Assembly: GCA_945875585.1 (NCBI GenBank)
Contig: CAMCLK010000015.1
Span: 1 to 64,000, forward strand
From: Candidatus Kuenenia stuttgartensis
Lineage (GTDB): Bacteria > Planctomycetota > Planctomycetia > Gemmatales > Gemmataceae
Length of the DNA: 64,000 nt
Direction of reading: 5' to 3'
Shown here: positions 45,448 through 54,336 of the stretch, piece by piece
Layout of the letters: each line of letters opens with the position of its first letter
Numbering within the stretch: position 1 is the first letter of the stretch
Translations under genes and position numbers: made by a program
The notes under the pieces: model-generated
The model's input: only the letters and a program-made list of their open reading frames with translations
The model's database searches: none
Told to the model about the DNA's origin: nothing

Positions 45448-46884
45448 ATGTCAGAGTTGCTCGGCGAGCCGATGTCTAATTTTTGGCCTGCCATGTTGCT
45501 GGCCATTGGTTTTCCTGTTGCCCTGTTGCTGCTGAACGAAAGCATCGCGGCAGGCGCTCGAAAAAAGTGGGCGCTGACATCGACACTACGATCGCTGCGG
45601 ACCCTCGTAGCCCCTTGTTTGGCTATCTGGATGTTCTTGCAACACGTTCTCGAGATGCCGCACAACAATATTTATGTGCAATTAATAAAAACACTGTTTT
45701 GGATCAGTGTTTTGTATTCATCACTTGGGTTTGTCAACGATGTCGTCTTTGGTTCGGCACAAAAAGGATCGTGGCAAGAGCGATTGCCCAAGCTTTTTCG
45801 CGACTTAGTCCGCGCGCTGCTGGTCGCATTGGGAGCCATGGTCATTTATTCCCAGGTGTGGGGGCGCGAAATCGAAGGCGCACTCACCGCGCTGGGTGTG
45901 GGATCCATTGTTATTGGTCTGGCGTTGCAGGAACCACTCGGAAACATCGTTTCTGGATTGATGCTGCTGTTTGAACGTCCACTCAACGTGGGTGATTGGA
46001 TCAGTGTCGACGGCGTGTCTGGCAAAGTTATTGAAATCAATTGGCGATCGGTCCATATAGAAACACCCACTAGAGAATTACGGATTGTCCCTAACGTGTC
46101 TCTATACAAGGGAGCATTCAGCAACCTTTCGCGTCCGACGCCTCTGCGAACTGATTCCATCGAAATCGGTTTCAGCTACGATAACGCACCAAACCGGGTG
46201 AAGGACATTCTGCTCGACATGGTCGCATCAACCCCAGGTGTGCTTGCCGACCCCAATCCCGCCGTGCGTACCGTTAACTATGCCGATTTTTCTATCATCT
46301 ACCGCTTATCCTTTTCGGTATCACGCCAAGAAGACTTAGCTGCCACACGCGACCGTATCATGACCAAAATTTGGTATGTAACCCGCCGCGAGGGACTGAC
46401 AATCCCCTTCCCCATTCAGATGGAATATGGCCCGGGTGAAAACCCCGGAGTGGCAAACGCCAAGCCCGCGGATTGGCTTTCCAAGCAACCCCGCTTTAAA
46501 ACAGCGATTCTGGAAGAACACAGCAGCAAACTGCCAATCATTACTGATTATGCGCGTGGTGAAGTTATCCAACGGCCCAATACGCATTTCCAAGGCTTTG
46601 CGCTGGTGCTTAATGGCAGCGCAGCGCTCTCCATTACAGACAAACAGGGAAACACCATCGAAATCGGCACGATTGGGCCTGGTGAGTATTTCGGGGAACA
46701 CGGAACCGCCAGTTTGTCGAATGAAGATTACGGCATCACCGCAATCAATGATCTCAAATTAATGATTTTCAACACCGAGTCCATCGGCGAACTACTTAAC
46801 AAATCCCCCGGCCTCGCCGCGGAAGTTGGCGAGGCCATTCAGGCAAGGCGACTTGCAGCGCACGAAGCGCGACGCCATAAATAG
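45448..46884 (+). CDS. MscS-type mechanosensitive channel with C-terminal cyclic-nucleotide-binding domain
   Basis: 478 residues: several N-terminal helices, then the MscS pore and beta domain (GVGSIVIGLALQEPLGNIVSG, FERPLNVGDWISVDG, RELRIVPNVSLYKG; about 145-220). The MscS C-terminal domain follows to about 330, and then a CNB domain (about 350-465, with IGPGEYFGEHG). This is the bCNG architecture known from bacterial cyclic-nucleotide-gated channels. The phosphate-cassette Arg, expected shortly after FGE, appears to be Tyr (EDYGITA), so ligand specificity is open. The cyclase gene lies immediately upstream in the same direction, pointing to a receptor-effector pair. Confidence 0.9.
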   Translation: MSELLGEPMSNFWPAMLLAIGFPVALLLLNESIAAGARKKWALTSTLRSLRTLVAPCLAIWMFLQHVLEMPHNNIYVQLIKTLFWISVLYSSLGFVNDVVFGSAQKGSWQERLPKLFRDLVRALLVALGAMVIYSQVWGREIEGALTALGVGSIVIGLALQEPLGNIVSGLMLLFERPLNVGDWISVDGVSGKVIEINWRSVHIETPTRELRIVPNVSLYKGAFSNLSRPTPLRTDSIEIGFSYDNAPNRVKDILLDMVASTPGVLADPNPAVRTVNYADFSIIYRLSFSVSRQEDLAATRDRIMTKIWYVTRREGLTIPFPIQMEYGPGENPGVANAKPADWLSKQPRFKTAILEEHSSKLPIITDYARGEVIQRPNTHFQGFALVLNGSAALSITDKQGNTIEIGTIGPGEYFGEHGTASLSNEDYGITAINDLKLMIFNTESIGELLNKSPGLAAEVGEAIQARRLAAHEARRHK

Positions 46885-46948
46885 CCTACCTTATAACTAA
46901 TTTCTTGAAATAACCGGCACTGCCACACTGTTGCGGAAGGGCTTTTTG

Positions 46949-49900
46949 TTATTGATATTTGGCTTGATCGGGACTTGATGGCACTGTTGCCGGATTAGAT
47001 GAAAACCAGCGGCGAATGAGAACGTAAAAAACCGGGGTAAAAAGCAATCCAAACACGGTAACGCCCAGCATACCACAGAACACCGTTACTCCAATCGCGC
47101 GGCGCATTTCAGCGCCGGCACCGACCGAAAGTACCAACGGAAGCACACCCAAGATAAATGCCGCAGATGTCATCAGAATCGGCCGCAAGCGCATCCGCGC
47201 TGCCTCAATCACCGCTTCAGCCGCAGATTTCCCTTCGTCTTCTTGTTGCTTGGCAAATTCAACAATCAAGATGGCATTTTTAGCGGCTAGACCCACCAAC
47301 ACAACCAACCCAATTTGCACAAATAGATTGTTGTCGAGGCCCCAAATCAGAACACCTGCCAGTGCCGAAAGCAAACACATCGGCACAATCAGAAGGATTG
47401 CGGCAGGTAGAGACCAACTTTCATATTGGGCAGCAAGTGCTAAAAACACAAAGACTACACCCAATGGGAAGATTAAAACGTTAATGGGATCAGCGGCAGC
47501 CAAGCGCTGCTGAAGAGCCATTTCGGTCCATTCATGACCAAATCCATTAGGAAGCGCTCGCTTGGCCAGCGCATCGACAGCAGCCATACCCTCACCGGAA
47601 CTGACGCCAGGGGCCACAATAGCGTTAACCTCGGCAGATGGGTACAGATTGAAGCGCGTGACAATAGCCGGTCCGGATTCCTCCACAATTGAAACAAGTG
47701 TGCCAAGCGGAACCATAGCCCCGGAAATTCCGCGAACTTGCAACAGGCGTATGTCAGCAGGAGTAAGACGGAATCGAATATCCCCCTGCACATTCACCTG
47801 CCAATTTCGACCATACAAGCTGATGTCGTTCACATAAACACCACCCAGATAGGTTGATAATGCAGAGAAAATCTGAGAAAGACTCACACCGGCAGTTTTG
47901 GCTTTCACACGGTCAATATCGAGAAATACCTGCGGTTGTCCGGTAGAAAAGGTCGAAAACACCGCGGCAAGTCTGGAATCCGAGGCCGCCTCCACTTGAA
48001 GGGTATTGGCGGCCACTTCCAGTTTTTCCAGTCCTGCTCCGGAACGATCCTGAACGAGAAACTTCAATCCACCGGTACTGCCGACGCCATCCACGGGTGG
48101 GGCATTGAATACATAGGTGGCAGCATCAAGCTCCCCGGCGAGCAACAATTTCAAACGGTCTCGAGTGGCCATGGCTGAAAGATGCTGATGGCGCTGGCGT
48201 TCTTCAAATGGCTTCAAGACAACAAAGAGCGCTCCCCCCTGCGAGACATTGCTATTGGAGAGCACCGAAAAGCCCGGAAGGGCGAGAACATGGGATACGG
48301 CGTCATCCTGCCGGATAAGCTTGTCGAGCTTGCGAACAACAGCATCGGTTCGGCCGAGACTTGCCCCCTGTGGCAGATCCGCCGCTACTATCAAATATCC
48401 TTTATCCTGATCGGGTACAAACCCTACAGGTACATTGGCAAAACCGTAGCCCGTAATTCCAAGCAGAATCACATAAACAACCAGAAAAATCCCCGCGCGG
48501 CGCACGACTCCGCGGGCAATGGAACCGTAACCGGTTGTTGCAAGCCCCAACAATTCCTCAAAACCAGCAAAAACCATTTTCATAAGGCTGTTGCATGGGC
48601 CCACCAATGCCCTGCCCACTAGACCAAGCAAGAGAGCGAAAGCGATCTTCGTGACCCACGGCGATACAAATTGCGGGACAATGGCAGAAATTTGAAACCA
48701 ACCGAGGACCACGCCAATCAGCGGCAAAGCCCAGCGCGGTAGCGGATCGACCGCATGGGACTGCCCATGCGGTTGCATGATCGAAGCGCAACGCGATGGT
48801 GTCATCGTCAGGGCGTTCATGGCAGAGATCAGTGTTGAGCCGGCAATGGTGAGCGCGAATTGCCGAAAAAACTGACCACTGATACCTGTCAAAAAAGCCG
48901 TTGGAATAAACACGGCCGCCAAGACAATGGCGATTGCCACCACGGCACCTGCAGTCTCGTCCATGGCGCGGCGGGCAGCCTCTTTCGGATCATACCCTTT
49001 CGCAATCCACCGTTCGACATTTTCGATGACAACAATGGCGTCATCCACAACAATTCCAATGGCCAACACAAGGCCGAAAAGAGACAGGTTATTAAGACTA
49101 AATCCCAGCAGCGCCATCACACCGAATGTGCCAATCAGTGAAACAGGCACTTCAATCATGGGAAGAATGGTGATGCGCCAATCCTTGAGGAAGAGAAGCA
49201 CAACAATCAGGACCAGTACAACGGCCTCAAGCAGGGTGTGGTAAACCACCTCGATCGATTCTTCAATAAACACCGTTGTGTCATAGACGATATCCACTCT
49301 CATGCCGGGTGGAAAAAAGACAGCCTGCTCCTTCATCAACTCACGGATACCACGAGCAGTGGCTACCGCATTGGAACCGGGTTGTTGATAGACGGCCAAG
49401 CATACCGATTCAGCCCCGTCCAAGTAGCTGTTCACCGAATACGATTTGGCACCCAGCTCAACTCCCTGGCTAACCGTAGAAATACCGCCGCTTCGTTGAA
49501 TCAAATCACGTAGTGGAATTTCTTTGCCACCCAACCCGATTTGAATGGCCCATGGCGATCTGCGGGCACTCTTCAAATTGAAATCGGCGGAGTCTCCCTT
49601 AGGCGCGAAATGCCCGGCATCCATAAGTGCTTTGCGGACATGGACAGCACTGGTGCCAGCAGCCTTGATACGTTCGGGATCAAGTCGCACTCGGTATTCC
49701 TGATCACGCACAACATCCGCAAGATAAACGTTTTGTCCGCGGGTACCTGTCTTGACAATAATTTTTTCAAACTCGTCTTCCATTTTGAGCCTGCCTTGAG
49801 CATTGATCGTGAGTTCAAAAGCGACTGACTTGGGTGCGGGCGGTTGCCCCAAGACACCGGCAGCGACCTGAATATTCTGCTCACGTATGGCAGTCAGCAC

Positions 49901-50530
49901 GTCTTCCACAGCAAGAGAACGTGATGCCATTTTGTCGGGATCAAGCCATACACGCATCGAAAAATCGCGGCTACCTAACGGCTCGACACTTCCCACACCC
50001 GGCAATCGGGCAAGCATGTCATTGAGACGCGTGGTGGCATAATTCCCCAAAAAAAGCATGTCATAAAGTGGCTCTTGCGTGCTTGGATCGGTATCAGACA
50101 CCAGATTGACACAGAGCAAAATACTGGGTGATTTCTTACGGGTATTAACCCCTTGGCGACGTGCTTCTTCAGGCAATCGGGAAAGTGCAGATGCCACACG
50201 GTTCTGGACAAGAACTTGTGCCATATCGAGATTGGTACCGGTATTGAATGTGACATCCAGCATCATGCGCCCGTCGTTGGTGGAACGACTGGACATGTAG
50301 AGCATGTTTTCAACGCCATTGATTTCCTGTTCAATCGGCGCGGCTACAGTTTCAGCCACAGTTTTGCCGCTCGCCCCGGGCATGGTGGCCGTCACCTGCA
50401 CCACAGGCGGAGCGACTTCCGGATATTGGGCCAATGGCAGGCGTGAATACGACACCAAGCCGAGCAACACCACAACAACAGAAATAACTGTGCCGAAAAC
50501 CGGCCGGTCGATAAAATATCGGCTGATCAT
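46949..50530 (-). CDS. RND efflux pump (HAE1/AcrB-type)
   Basis: 1193 residues, about 140 more than typical AcrB. Twelve helices and two large porter regions are present. The proton relay residues are retained: double Asp in GIVVDDAIVVIENVER and Lys in GLAAKNAILIVEFAK. Extra length lies mainly in a hydrophobic insert after the first transmembrane half (about residues 560-635, between TPSRCASIMQ and the next porter domain). Substrates are unknown. The start overlaps the stop of the adaptor gene (ATGA), so the two are made together. No TolC-type gene is in this operon; those at 8117 or 57398 might serve. Confidence 0.93.
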   Translation of the reverse strand: MISRYFIDRPVFGTVISVVVVLLGLVSYSRLPLAQYPEVAPPVVQVTATMPGASGKTVAETVAAPIEQEINGVENMLYMSSRSTNDGRMMLDVTFNTGTNLDMAQVLVQNRVASALSRLPEEARRQGVNTRKKSPSILLCVNLVSDTDPSTQEPLYDMLFLGNYATTRLNDMLARLPGVGSVEPLGSRDFSMRVWLDPDKMASRSLAVEDVLTAIREQNIQVAAGVLGQPPAPKSVAFELTINAQGRLKMEDEFEKIIVKTGTRGQNVYLADVVRDQEYRVRLDPERIKAAGTSAVHVRKALMDAGHFAPKGDSADFNLKSARRSPWAIQIGLGGKEIPLRDLIQRSGGISTVSQGVELGAKSYSVNSYLDGAESVCLAVYQQPGSNAVATARGIRELMKEQAVFFPPGMRVDIVYDTTVFIEESIEVVYHTLLEAVVLVLIVVLLFLKDWRITILPMIEVPVSLIGTFGVMALLGFSLNNLSLFGLVLAIGIVVDDAIVVIENVERWIAKGYDPKEAARRAMDETAGAVVAIAIVLAAVFIPTAFLTGISGQFFRQFALTIAGSTLISAMNALTMTPSRCASIMQPHGQSHAVDPLPRWALPLIGVVLGWFQISAIVPQFVSPWVTKIAFALLLGLVGRALVGPCNSLMKMVFAGFEELLGLATTGYGSIARGVVRRAGIFLVVYVILLGITGYGFANVPVGFVPDQDKGYLIVAADLPQGASLGRTDAVVRKLDKLIRQDDAVSHVLALPGFSVLSNSNVSQGGALFVVLKPFEERQRHQHLSAMATRDRLKLLLAGELDAATYVFNAPPVDGVGSTGGLKFLVQDRSGAGLEKLEVAANTLQVEAASDSRLAAVFSTFSTGQPQVFLDIDRVKAKTAGVSLSQIFSALSTYLGGVYVNDISLYGRNWQVNVQGDIRFRLTPADIRLLQVRGISGAMVPLGTLVSIVEESGPAIVTRFNLYPSAEVNAIVAPGVSSGEGMAAVDALAKRALPNGFGHEWTEMALQQRLAAADPINVLIFPLGVVFVFLALAAQYESWSLPAAILLIVPMCLLSALAGVLIWGLDNNLFVQIGLVVLVGLAAKNAILIVEFAKQQEDEGKSAAEAVIEAARMRLRPILMTSAAFILGVLPLVLSVGAGAEMRRAIGVTVFCGMLGVTVFGLLFTPVFYVLIRRWFSSNPATVPSSPDQAKYQ

Positions 50531-51705
50531 GGCTGCAATACTACTTTCAGTCCATCCCTGCTTCCGGGCATATCGACTTTAACAAATTCAACCGGTAATC
50601 CCGGACGGAGAAATTGAACGCCGCGCACCACTACCAAATCTTCACGATCAATTCCTTCAACAATATCGCGCATGCCGGGCGCTACGGTTTCGCCCAACTT
50701 GACTTCCACGCGCTCAGCCTTATTGTCACGGATAATCCAGACAAATCTTCGCCTCAAATCACTTTGAACAGCCTCTTCATTTACAACCAATGCCCGATAG
50801 GGCGCGTCCGTTTCGATTTTCACCCGGGCCCGCATGCCTGGAATAAACTGCCGGCGAGCGTTTCCCGCGACAGGATTGGCTACAACGCCTCGTGCAGCAA
50901 TGGTACCGGTCGATGAGTCAAAACGGTTTTCCAAAAAATCGACAAAGCCTTGGTGTAGAAAGGAACGCTCTTCCTCCAGTCGGAATAAAAATGGAATGCT
51001 AGTTTTCGCATTATCGTTAGATGGCCGGGAACGCGACTGCCTGTCCACTCGAAGGTATGTGCGTTCATCTACGGAAAAATACAGATGCGCGGGGTCCTGC
51101 GCGACAATAGTCGTCAGGATGGAATCTTGGGTCGACGATATCAGATTGCCAATGGTTACCAATTTGCGGCTGACTCGCCCTGAAATAGGGGAGCGGATTT
51201 TTGTGAATTGCAGGTCCAGTTCCGCGCGTTCTACCTTGGCTCTGGCACTGGTCACCGCTGCGGCAGCAACTCGCTGGGCGCCCAGTCGCACATCCACCTC
51301 TTCAGGGCTGACAGCGCTGCGGGAAAGCAGCAATCTGGCACGGCCATACTCCGCATCGGCCAATTTAAGTTGGGCTTCCGCCGCCTTCAGGTCCGCTTGG
51401 GTTGCATCCAGCGTTTTCTGGTAGGTTTGCGGATCAATCTCAAAGAGCAAATCGCCTGTTTTTACTTCTTCACCTTCCGGAAACGAATCCTTGATGAGGT
51501 AACCACTGACTCTGGCGCGCACCTCCACTGTTTGCGACGCTTCCAGCCTTCCATTGAATTCCACAGCATCAATGGCATCCACCAATAGTGGTTTGGCAAC
51601 TTCCACTTTCGGGAGCGCGAGATTAGCTTCCTTTGCAGACTGGCGGTTGCAACCCGCCAGCCATAACGCGGTACCAATGGAAATCGCCAATATCAGTCGC
51701 GGCAT
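50527..51705 (-). CDS. RND periplasmic adaptor (AcrA-type membrane fusion lipoprotein)
   Basis: The 392-residue protein from ATG 51705 has a lipobox in LAGC (about residue 19), then VEVRARVSGYLIKDSFPEGEEV for the first lipoyl half. A helical hairpin (about 95-165) follows, then LQFTKIRSPISGRVSRKLV and the beta-barrel and membrane-proximal domains. It couples the RND pump encoded next to an outer membrane channel. A reading from 51726 adds seven residues that would displace the lipobox, so the shorter start is better; GGGGA stands close upstream. Confidence 0.92.
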   Translation of the reverse strand: MPRLILAISIGTALWLAGCNRQSAKEANLALPKVEVAKPLLVDAIDAVEFNGRLEASQTVEVRARVSGYLIKDSFPEGEEVKTGDLLFEIDPQTYQKTLDATQADLKAAEAQLKLADAEYGRARLLLSRSAVSPEEVDVRLGAQRVAAAAVTSARAKVERAELDLQFTKIRSPISGRVSRKLVTIGNLISSTQDSILTTIVAQDPAHLYFSVDERTYLRVDRQSRSRPSNDNAKTSIPFLFRLEEERSFLHQGFVDFLENRFDSSTGTIAARGVVANPVAGNARRQFIPGMRARVKIETDAPYRALVVNEEAVQSDLRRRFVWIIRDNKAERVEVKLGETVAPGMRDIVEGIDREDLVVVRGVQFLRPGLPVEFVKVDMPGSRDGLKVVLQP

Positions 51706-51729
51706 GAAAAATCCCCAGCAGGTCAATGA

Positions 51730-52680
51730 CTAGCGGATTGTACCCGCAGGCAAGCCCACAACATGTGCCGCAGCCAAGCCGTTGCCAAAGGTGGTGAAAT
51801 CCCGGAAGGACCACACAACCTTCTTGTCGCGGGTAATTTCAATGAGTTGCGGATTATCCGGGCCAGCATGGCAGTTGCCAACAATAAGGTTGCCGTTGGG
51901 AAGTTGGTGGATGGTTGTTACCCACGCCAAAACAATTCCCGGCAGCTCTTTTTGTTCGAGTGCCCACAAGGTTTTGCCCGAACTGTCCACTTCAATAACG
52001 CGGTTGCCATTACCTGCGGCAATCAATGTTGTTCCTTGGGGCGTGCGAAACGCACCAAACACTTCCGTGCCATGCCCCTCTGGACCATGGCCACCAGACC
52101 TAGGCCGACCAGCTAGATCGAGTGTGTAAGTCCAGACAACCTTGCCCTTCGCATCGTATTCTCGCACCGTTCCGTCACCTTCATGGCAAACCAGATAGGT
52201 GCCAGCAGTCGTCTTGCGCACCAAGCGGGTGTCACGATGGGCGTTTGGCTTGTCGACCTTCAAAGGAATGGCAAGGACTACTTCACCGGCGCTATCAACT
52301 TCCACAAGACGTTTGTTGCCTGTTTCCGCAACAAGCGTCATGCCGTTCGCAAGTCGCTGGACTGCGTGGATCTCAATGGGGCCCGAATAACCCGATACCT
52401 GCTTGGCCTGATAAGACCAGATTTCCTTGCCTTGAGCATCCCAAACGGCCACCTTGTTTCTGGCAACGGGCAGCAAGACCTCGCCGCCCGGCAAAAGGGT
52501 GATGTCATGCACCTCGGCGTTCAGTGGGCGCTTCCACACTGGTTTGCCATCTGCACCAACCAAGGCAACCTGACCGCGATCGGCTCCCAACACTTGGTAT
52601 CCACCCGCCTCCGCTGCGCTCGACCATGCTGAAAGAACGACCGCACCCAACGATGTCGCCAAGCAGTCCCTGCGATTCAT
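51730..52680 (-). CDS. PQQ-type beta-propeller repeat protein, exported
   Basis: This 316-residue protein has a Tat-like or Sec signal (MNRRDCLATSLGAVVLSAW). Repeats such as KVAVWDAQGKEIWSY, REYDAKGKVVWTYTL and IEVDSSGKTLWALEQ follow, each a propeller blade ending in Trp. There is no sign of quinone-binding dehydrogenase residues, so it is a recognition or scaffolding propeller. The stop is 25 bases before the RND adaptor start and on the same strand. An accessory or regulatory link to the efflux pump is possible but unproven. Confidence 0.8.
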   Translation of the reverse strand: MNRRDCLATSLGAVVLSAWSSAAEAGGYQVLGADRGQVALVGADGKPVWKRPLNAEVHDITLLPGGEVLLPVARNKVAVWDAQGKEIWSYQAKQVSGYSGPIEIHAVQRLANGMTLVAETGNKRLVEVDSAGEVVLAIPLKVDKPNAHRDTRLVRKTTAGTYLVCHEGDGTVREYDAKGKVVWTYTLDLAGRPRSGGHGPEGHGTEVFGAFRTPQGTTLIAAGNGNRVIEVDSSGKTLWALEQKELPGIVLAWVTTIHQLPNGNLIVGNCHAGPDNPQLIEITRDKKVVWSFRDFTTFGNGLAAAHVVGLPAGTIR

Positions 52681-53027
52681 GAGTTTGACTCCTCAATGGT
52701 GTTGCCTTGTGTTTCGTTCTCAGGATATGGAATCCGAAAAAGTCGGCATGACAGGCCAAAATCGTGTGAATATAGGTCGTCTGGTAAAAATGTGCCTGTT
52801 GTATTGAATGCGAAAAGCCTGCAAGTCGAAGGATTCCCACAGTATACCTGCACCGACAGGGCTAATCGTGCCGATTGACGGGGTAACGAGGTCAGGAATC
52901 CAGAAAGGCATCACAAGTGCCTGTCCAGGATGGATCTGGGCCAGGACCTCGAACCGATCGGGACCGCGCGGGAAAAGACCAGCGCGGAGCCCGGGGTAAC
53001 GATCCGGGACCCGTGAAAGGAGTCACC
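52681..53027. other. Intergenic stretch without a supportable gene
   Basis: The 347 bases between the divergent propeller and small secreted-protein genes should contain both promoters. Open frames here are short and have no domain. The last 120 bases are G/C-rich with several short GGGACC/GGTCC-type inverted words, which could fold as a leader of the downstream gene. I could not single out a promoter. Confidence 0.5.
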
Positions 53028-53498
53028 ATGAAGCGGTTCGCGTTTTTCGCGTTGGCCTTGGCCCTCGTGGCTGGGAGCGCACCATCAGTTCAGGCAAGCT
53101 GGTCGCAGCTTGGCTACAGTGGCTATCAACCTTGGTGGAATATCTTCGCCAAGCGCTACAAAGGCCTCACCCCCGAAGAAGAGCGTCTGCAGAAATTCTG
53201 GCATGACTACTACAATGCCATGAAGAACTACTACGGCGCTCTCGACAATATCGACTGGGTTGCCTACTACAAAAACCACGGCTACCAGATCAATGGTGCT
53301 TGTGGCTACGGTGGTCGCGTAAACTACGCACCAGTATTTGTCAGCCCAACCATGCAATGGGCGGTTCCTGGTAGCGCAATGAGCGGTCCACCCGCTGGCG
53401 GCGCTGGAATGCCTGTCGGTTACGGCGGCGGCGCAATGCCTGCTGGATTCGGCGGCGCAATGCCTGTTGGTTATGGTGCAGCCCCCGGCGGCAACTGA
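53028..53498 (+). CDS. Small secreted glycine-rich protein
   Basis: 156 residues from ATG 53028, backed by GAAAGGAG eight bases upstream. A signal peptide (FFALALALVAGSAPSVQAS) is followed by a tyrosine/tryptophan-rich central part (SQLGYSGYQPWWNIF, KFWHDYYNAMKNYYG). The C-terminal tail is glycine/alanine/methionine-rich, with repeats of the GGAMPxGxGGA type. I do not recognise a family. It could be a matrix or surface structural protein. A strong terminator follows, indicating a monocistronic and possibly abundant transcript. A longer in-frame reading from 52917 is not preferred. Confidence 0.8.
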   Translation: MKRFAFFALALALVAGSAPSVQASWSQLGYSGYQPWWNIFAKRYKGLTPEEERLQKFWHDYYNAMKNYYGALDNIDWVAYYKNHGYQINGACGYGGRVNYAPVFVSPTMQWAVPGSAMSGPPAGGAGMPVGYGGGAMPAGFGGAMPVGYGAAPGGN

Positions 53499-53525
53499 TA
53501 ACTGAAAGCTAATATCAATCACTAG

Positions 53526-53563
53526 GCACAGGACCGTCGCTTTGCGTCGGTCCTGTGCTTTTT
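53526..53563 (+). terminator. Strong intrinsic terminator
   Basis: Eleven-base arms GCACAGGACCG and CGGTCCTGTGC are followed by five T, 27 bases after the stop of the small secreted-protein gene. Confidence 0.93.
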
Positions 53564-53708
53564 AGCACTTATGCCTACCAATCCGACTCTGTCGCCATGA
53601 CACCAGTCCAGTTGCAAAAATCGACACCCGCAACCAGTCATCCAGTGCTTTTCAGGGTTAGGGTCAAGGTGACAGCGATCCGCTCAGGGTGGATGCGCTG
53701 GTAACCCC

Positions 53709-54062
53709 ATGGATGACACCACCATGCACGGCAGCACGCGCTTTGTCCTTACTGCAGTGGCGAGTCTGGTTTTGGTTGCCTTGGGCGGCGTTGCTCAAGC
53801 CCAATATCCTTCGCCACGGCCTCCAGTGAATTTCATTTACCCACAGGCCCCAGATATGAGGGGACCTGGATTTTACTGGGCAAACTCCCAAGGCATGGCA
53901 TACGGCCCAAGCTACTACGTTCGCCCATGCCACATGCCATTCCAAGGAATGGTTCTCGCACCACAAATGAATTCTGGACCTGGCTGCGGGACGGCCGGAT
54001 TTCCTGGCGTTCCTTACAATCCTTTCGTTCGCAGCCCACGCGACTTCTTCATGCACGAATAA
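53709..54062 (+). CDS. Small secreted proline/methionine-rich protein
   Basis: 117 residues with a signal peptide (FVLTAVASLVLVALGGVAQAQ). The mature part is rich in Pro, Gly, Tyr and Met (YPSPRPPVNFIYPQAP, FYWANSQGMAYGPSYY), with two or three cysteines and no repeat of clear length. I do not recognise the family. It may start at ATG 53709 or at 53724. Like the preceding gene it has its own terminator, so both look like separately expressed exported proteins. Confidence 0.7.
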   Translation: MDDTTMHGSTRFVLTAVASLVLVALGGVAQAQYPSPRPPVNFIYPQAPDMRGPGFYWANSQGMAYGPSYYVRPCHMPFQGMVLAPQMNSGPGCGTAGFPGVPYNPFVRSPRDFFMHE

Positions 54063-54087
54063 ACCTGACTGATAGACAAACCACTTG

Positions 54088-54117
54088 GGGCCGGATTTAT
54101 CCGGCCCCATTTCTTTT
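54088..54117 (+). terminator. Intrinsic terminator
   Basis: Nine-base arms GGGGCCGGA and TCCGGCCCC, four-base loop, followed by a T-rich tract (ATTTCTTTT). It closes the small secreted-protein gene that stops at 54062. The remaining 220 bases before the kinase start show no other feature. Confidence 0.9.
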
Positions 54118-54336
54118 GCACCGCCAAAACAGATTGCGAGTAATAGGGCGACTGGGTGGCCTAGAGGCTTCGCGAAAACAATTCCATGTGTTCCTACGAG
54201 CTTTCATTATTATATTTCATCCCCTTTTCTTCATTCATAAGCTAAGGTAAGCCTAGAGTGACATGGTCATTCGAATCTGTTCTCTTCCCGATGGAATGGC
54301 TTGAGTGTGCAGACAGAAAAGTCAGGATGCAATGTA

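Noticed and set aside
54120-54300. Possible tRNA or small RNA in the gap before the kinase
   Set aside because: No cloverleaf, T-loop consensus or strong hairpin beyond the terminator at 54088-54117 could be drawn.
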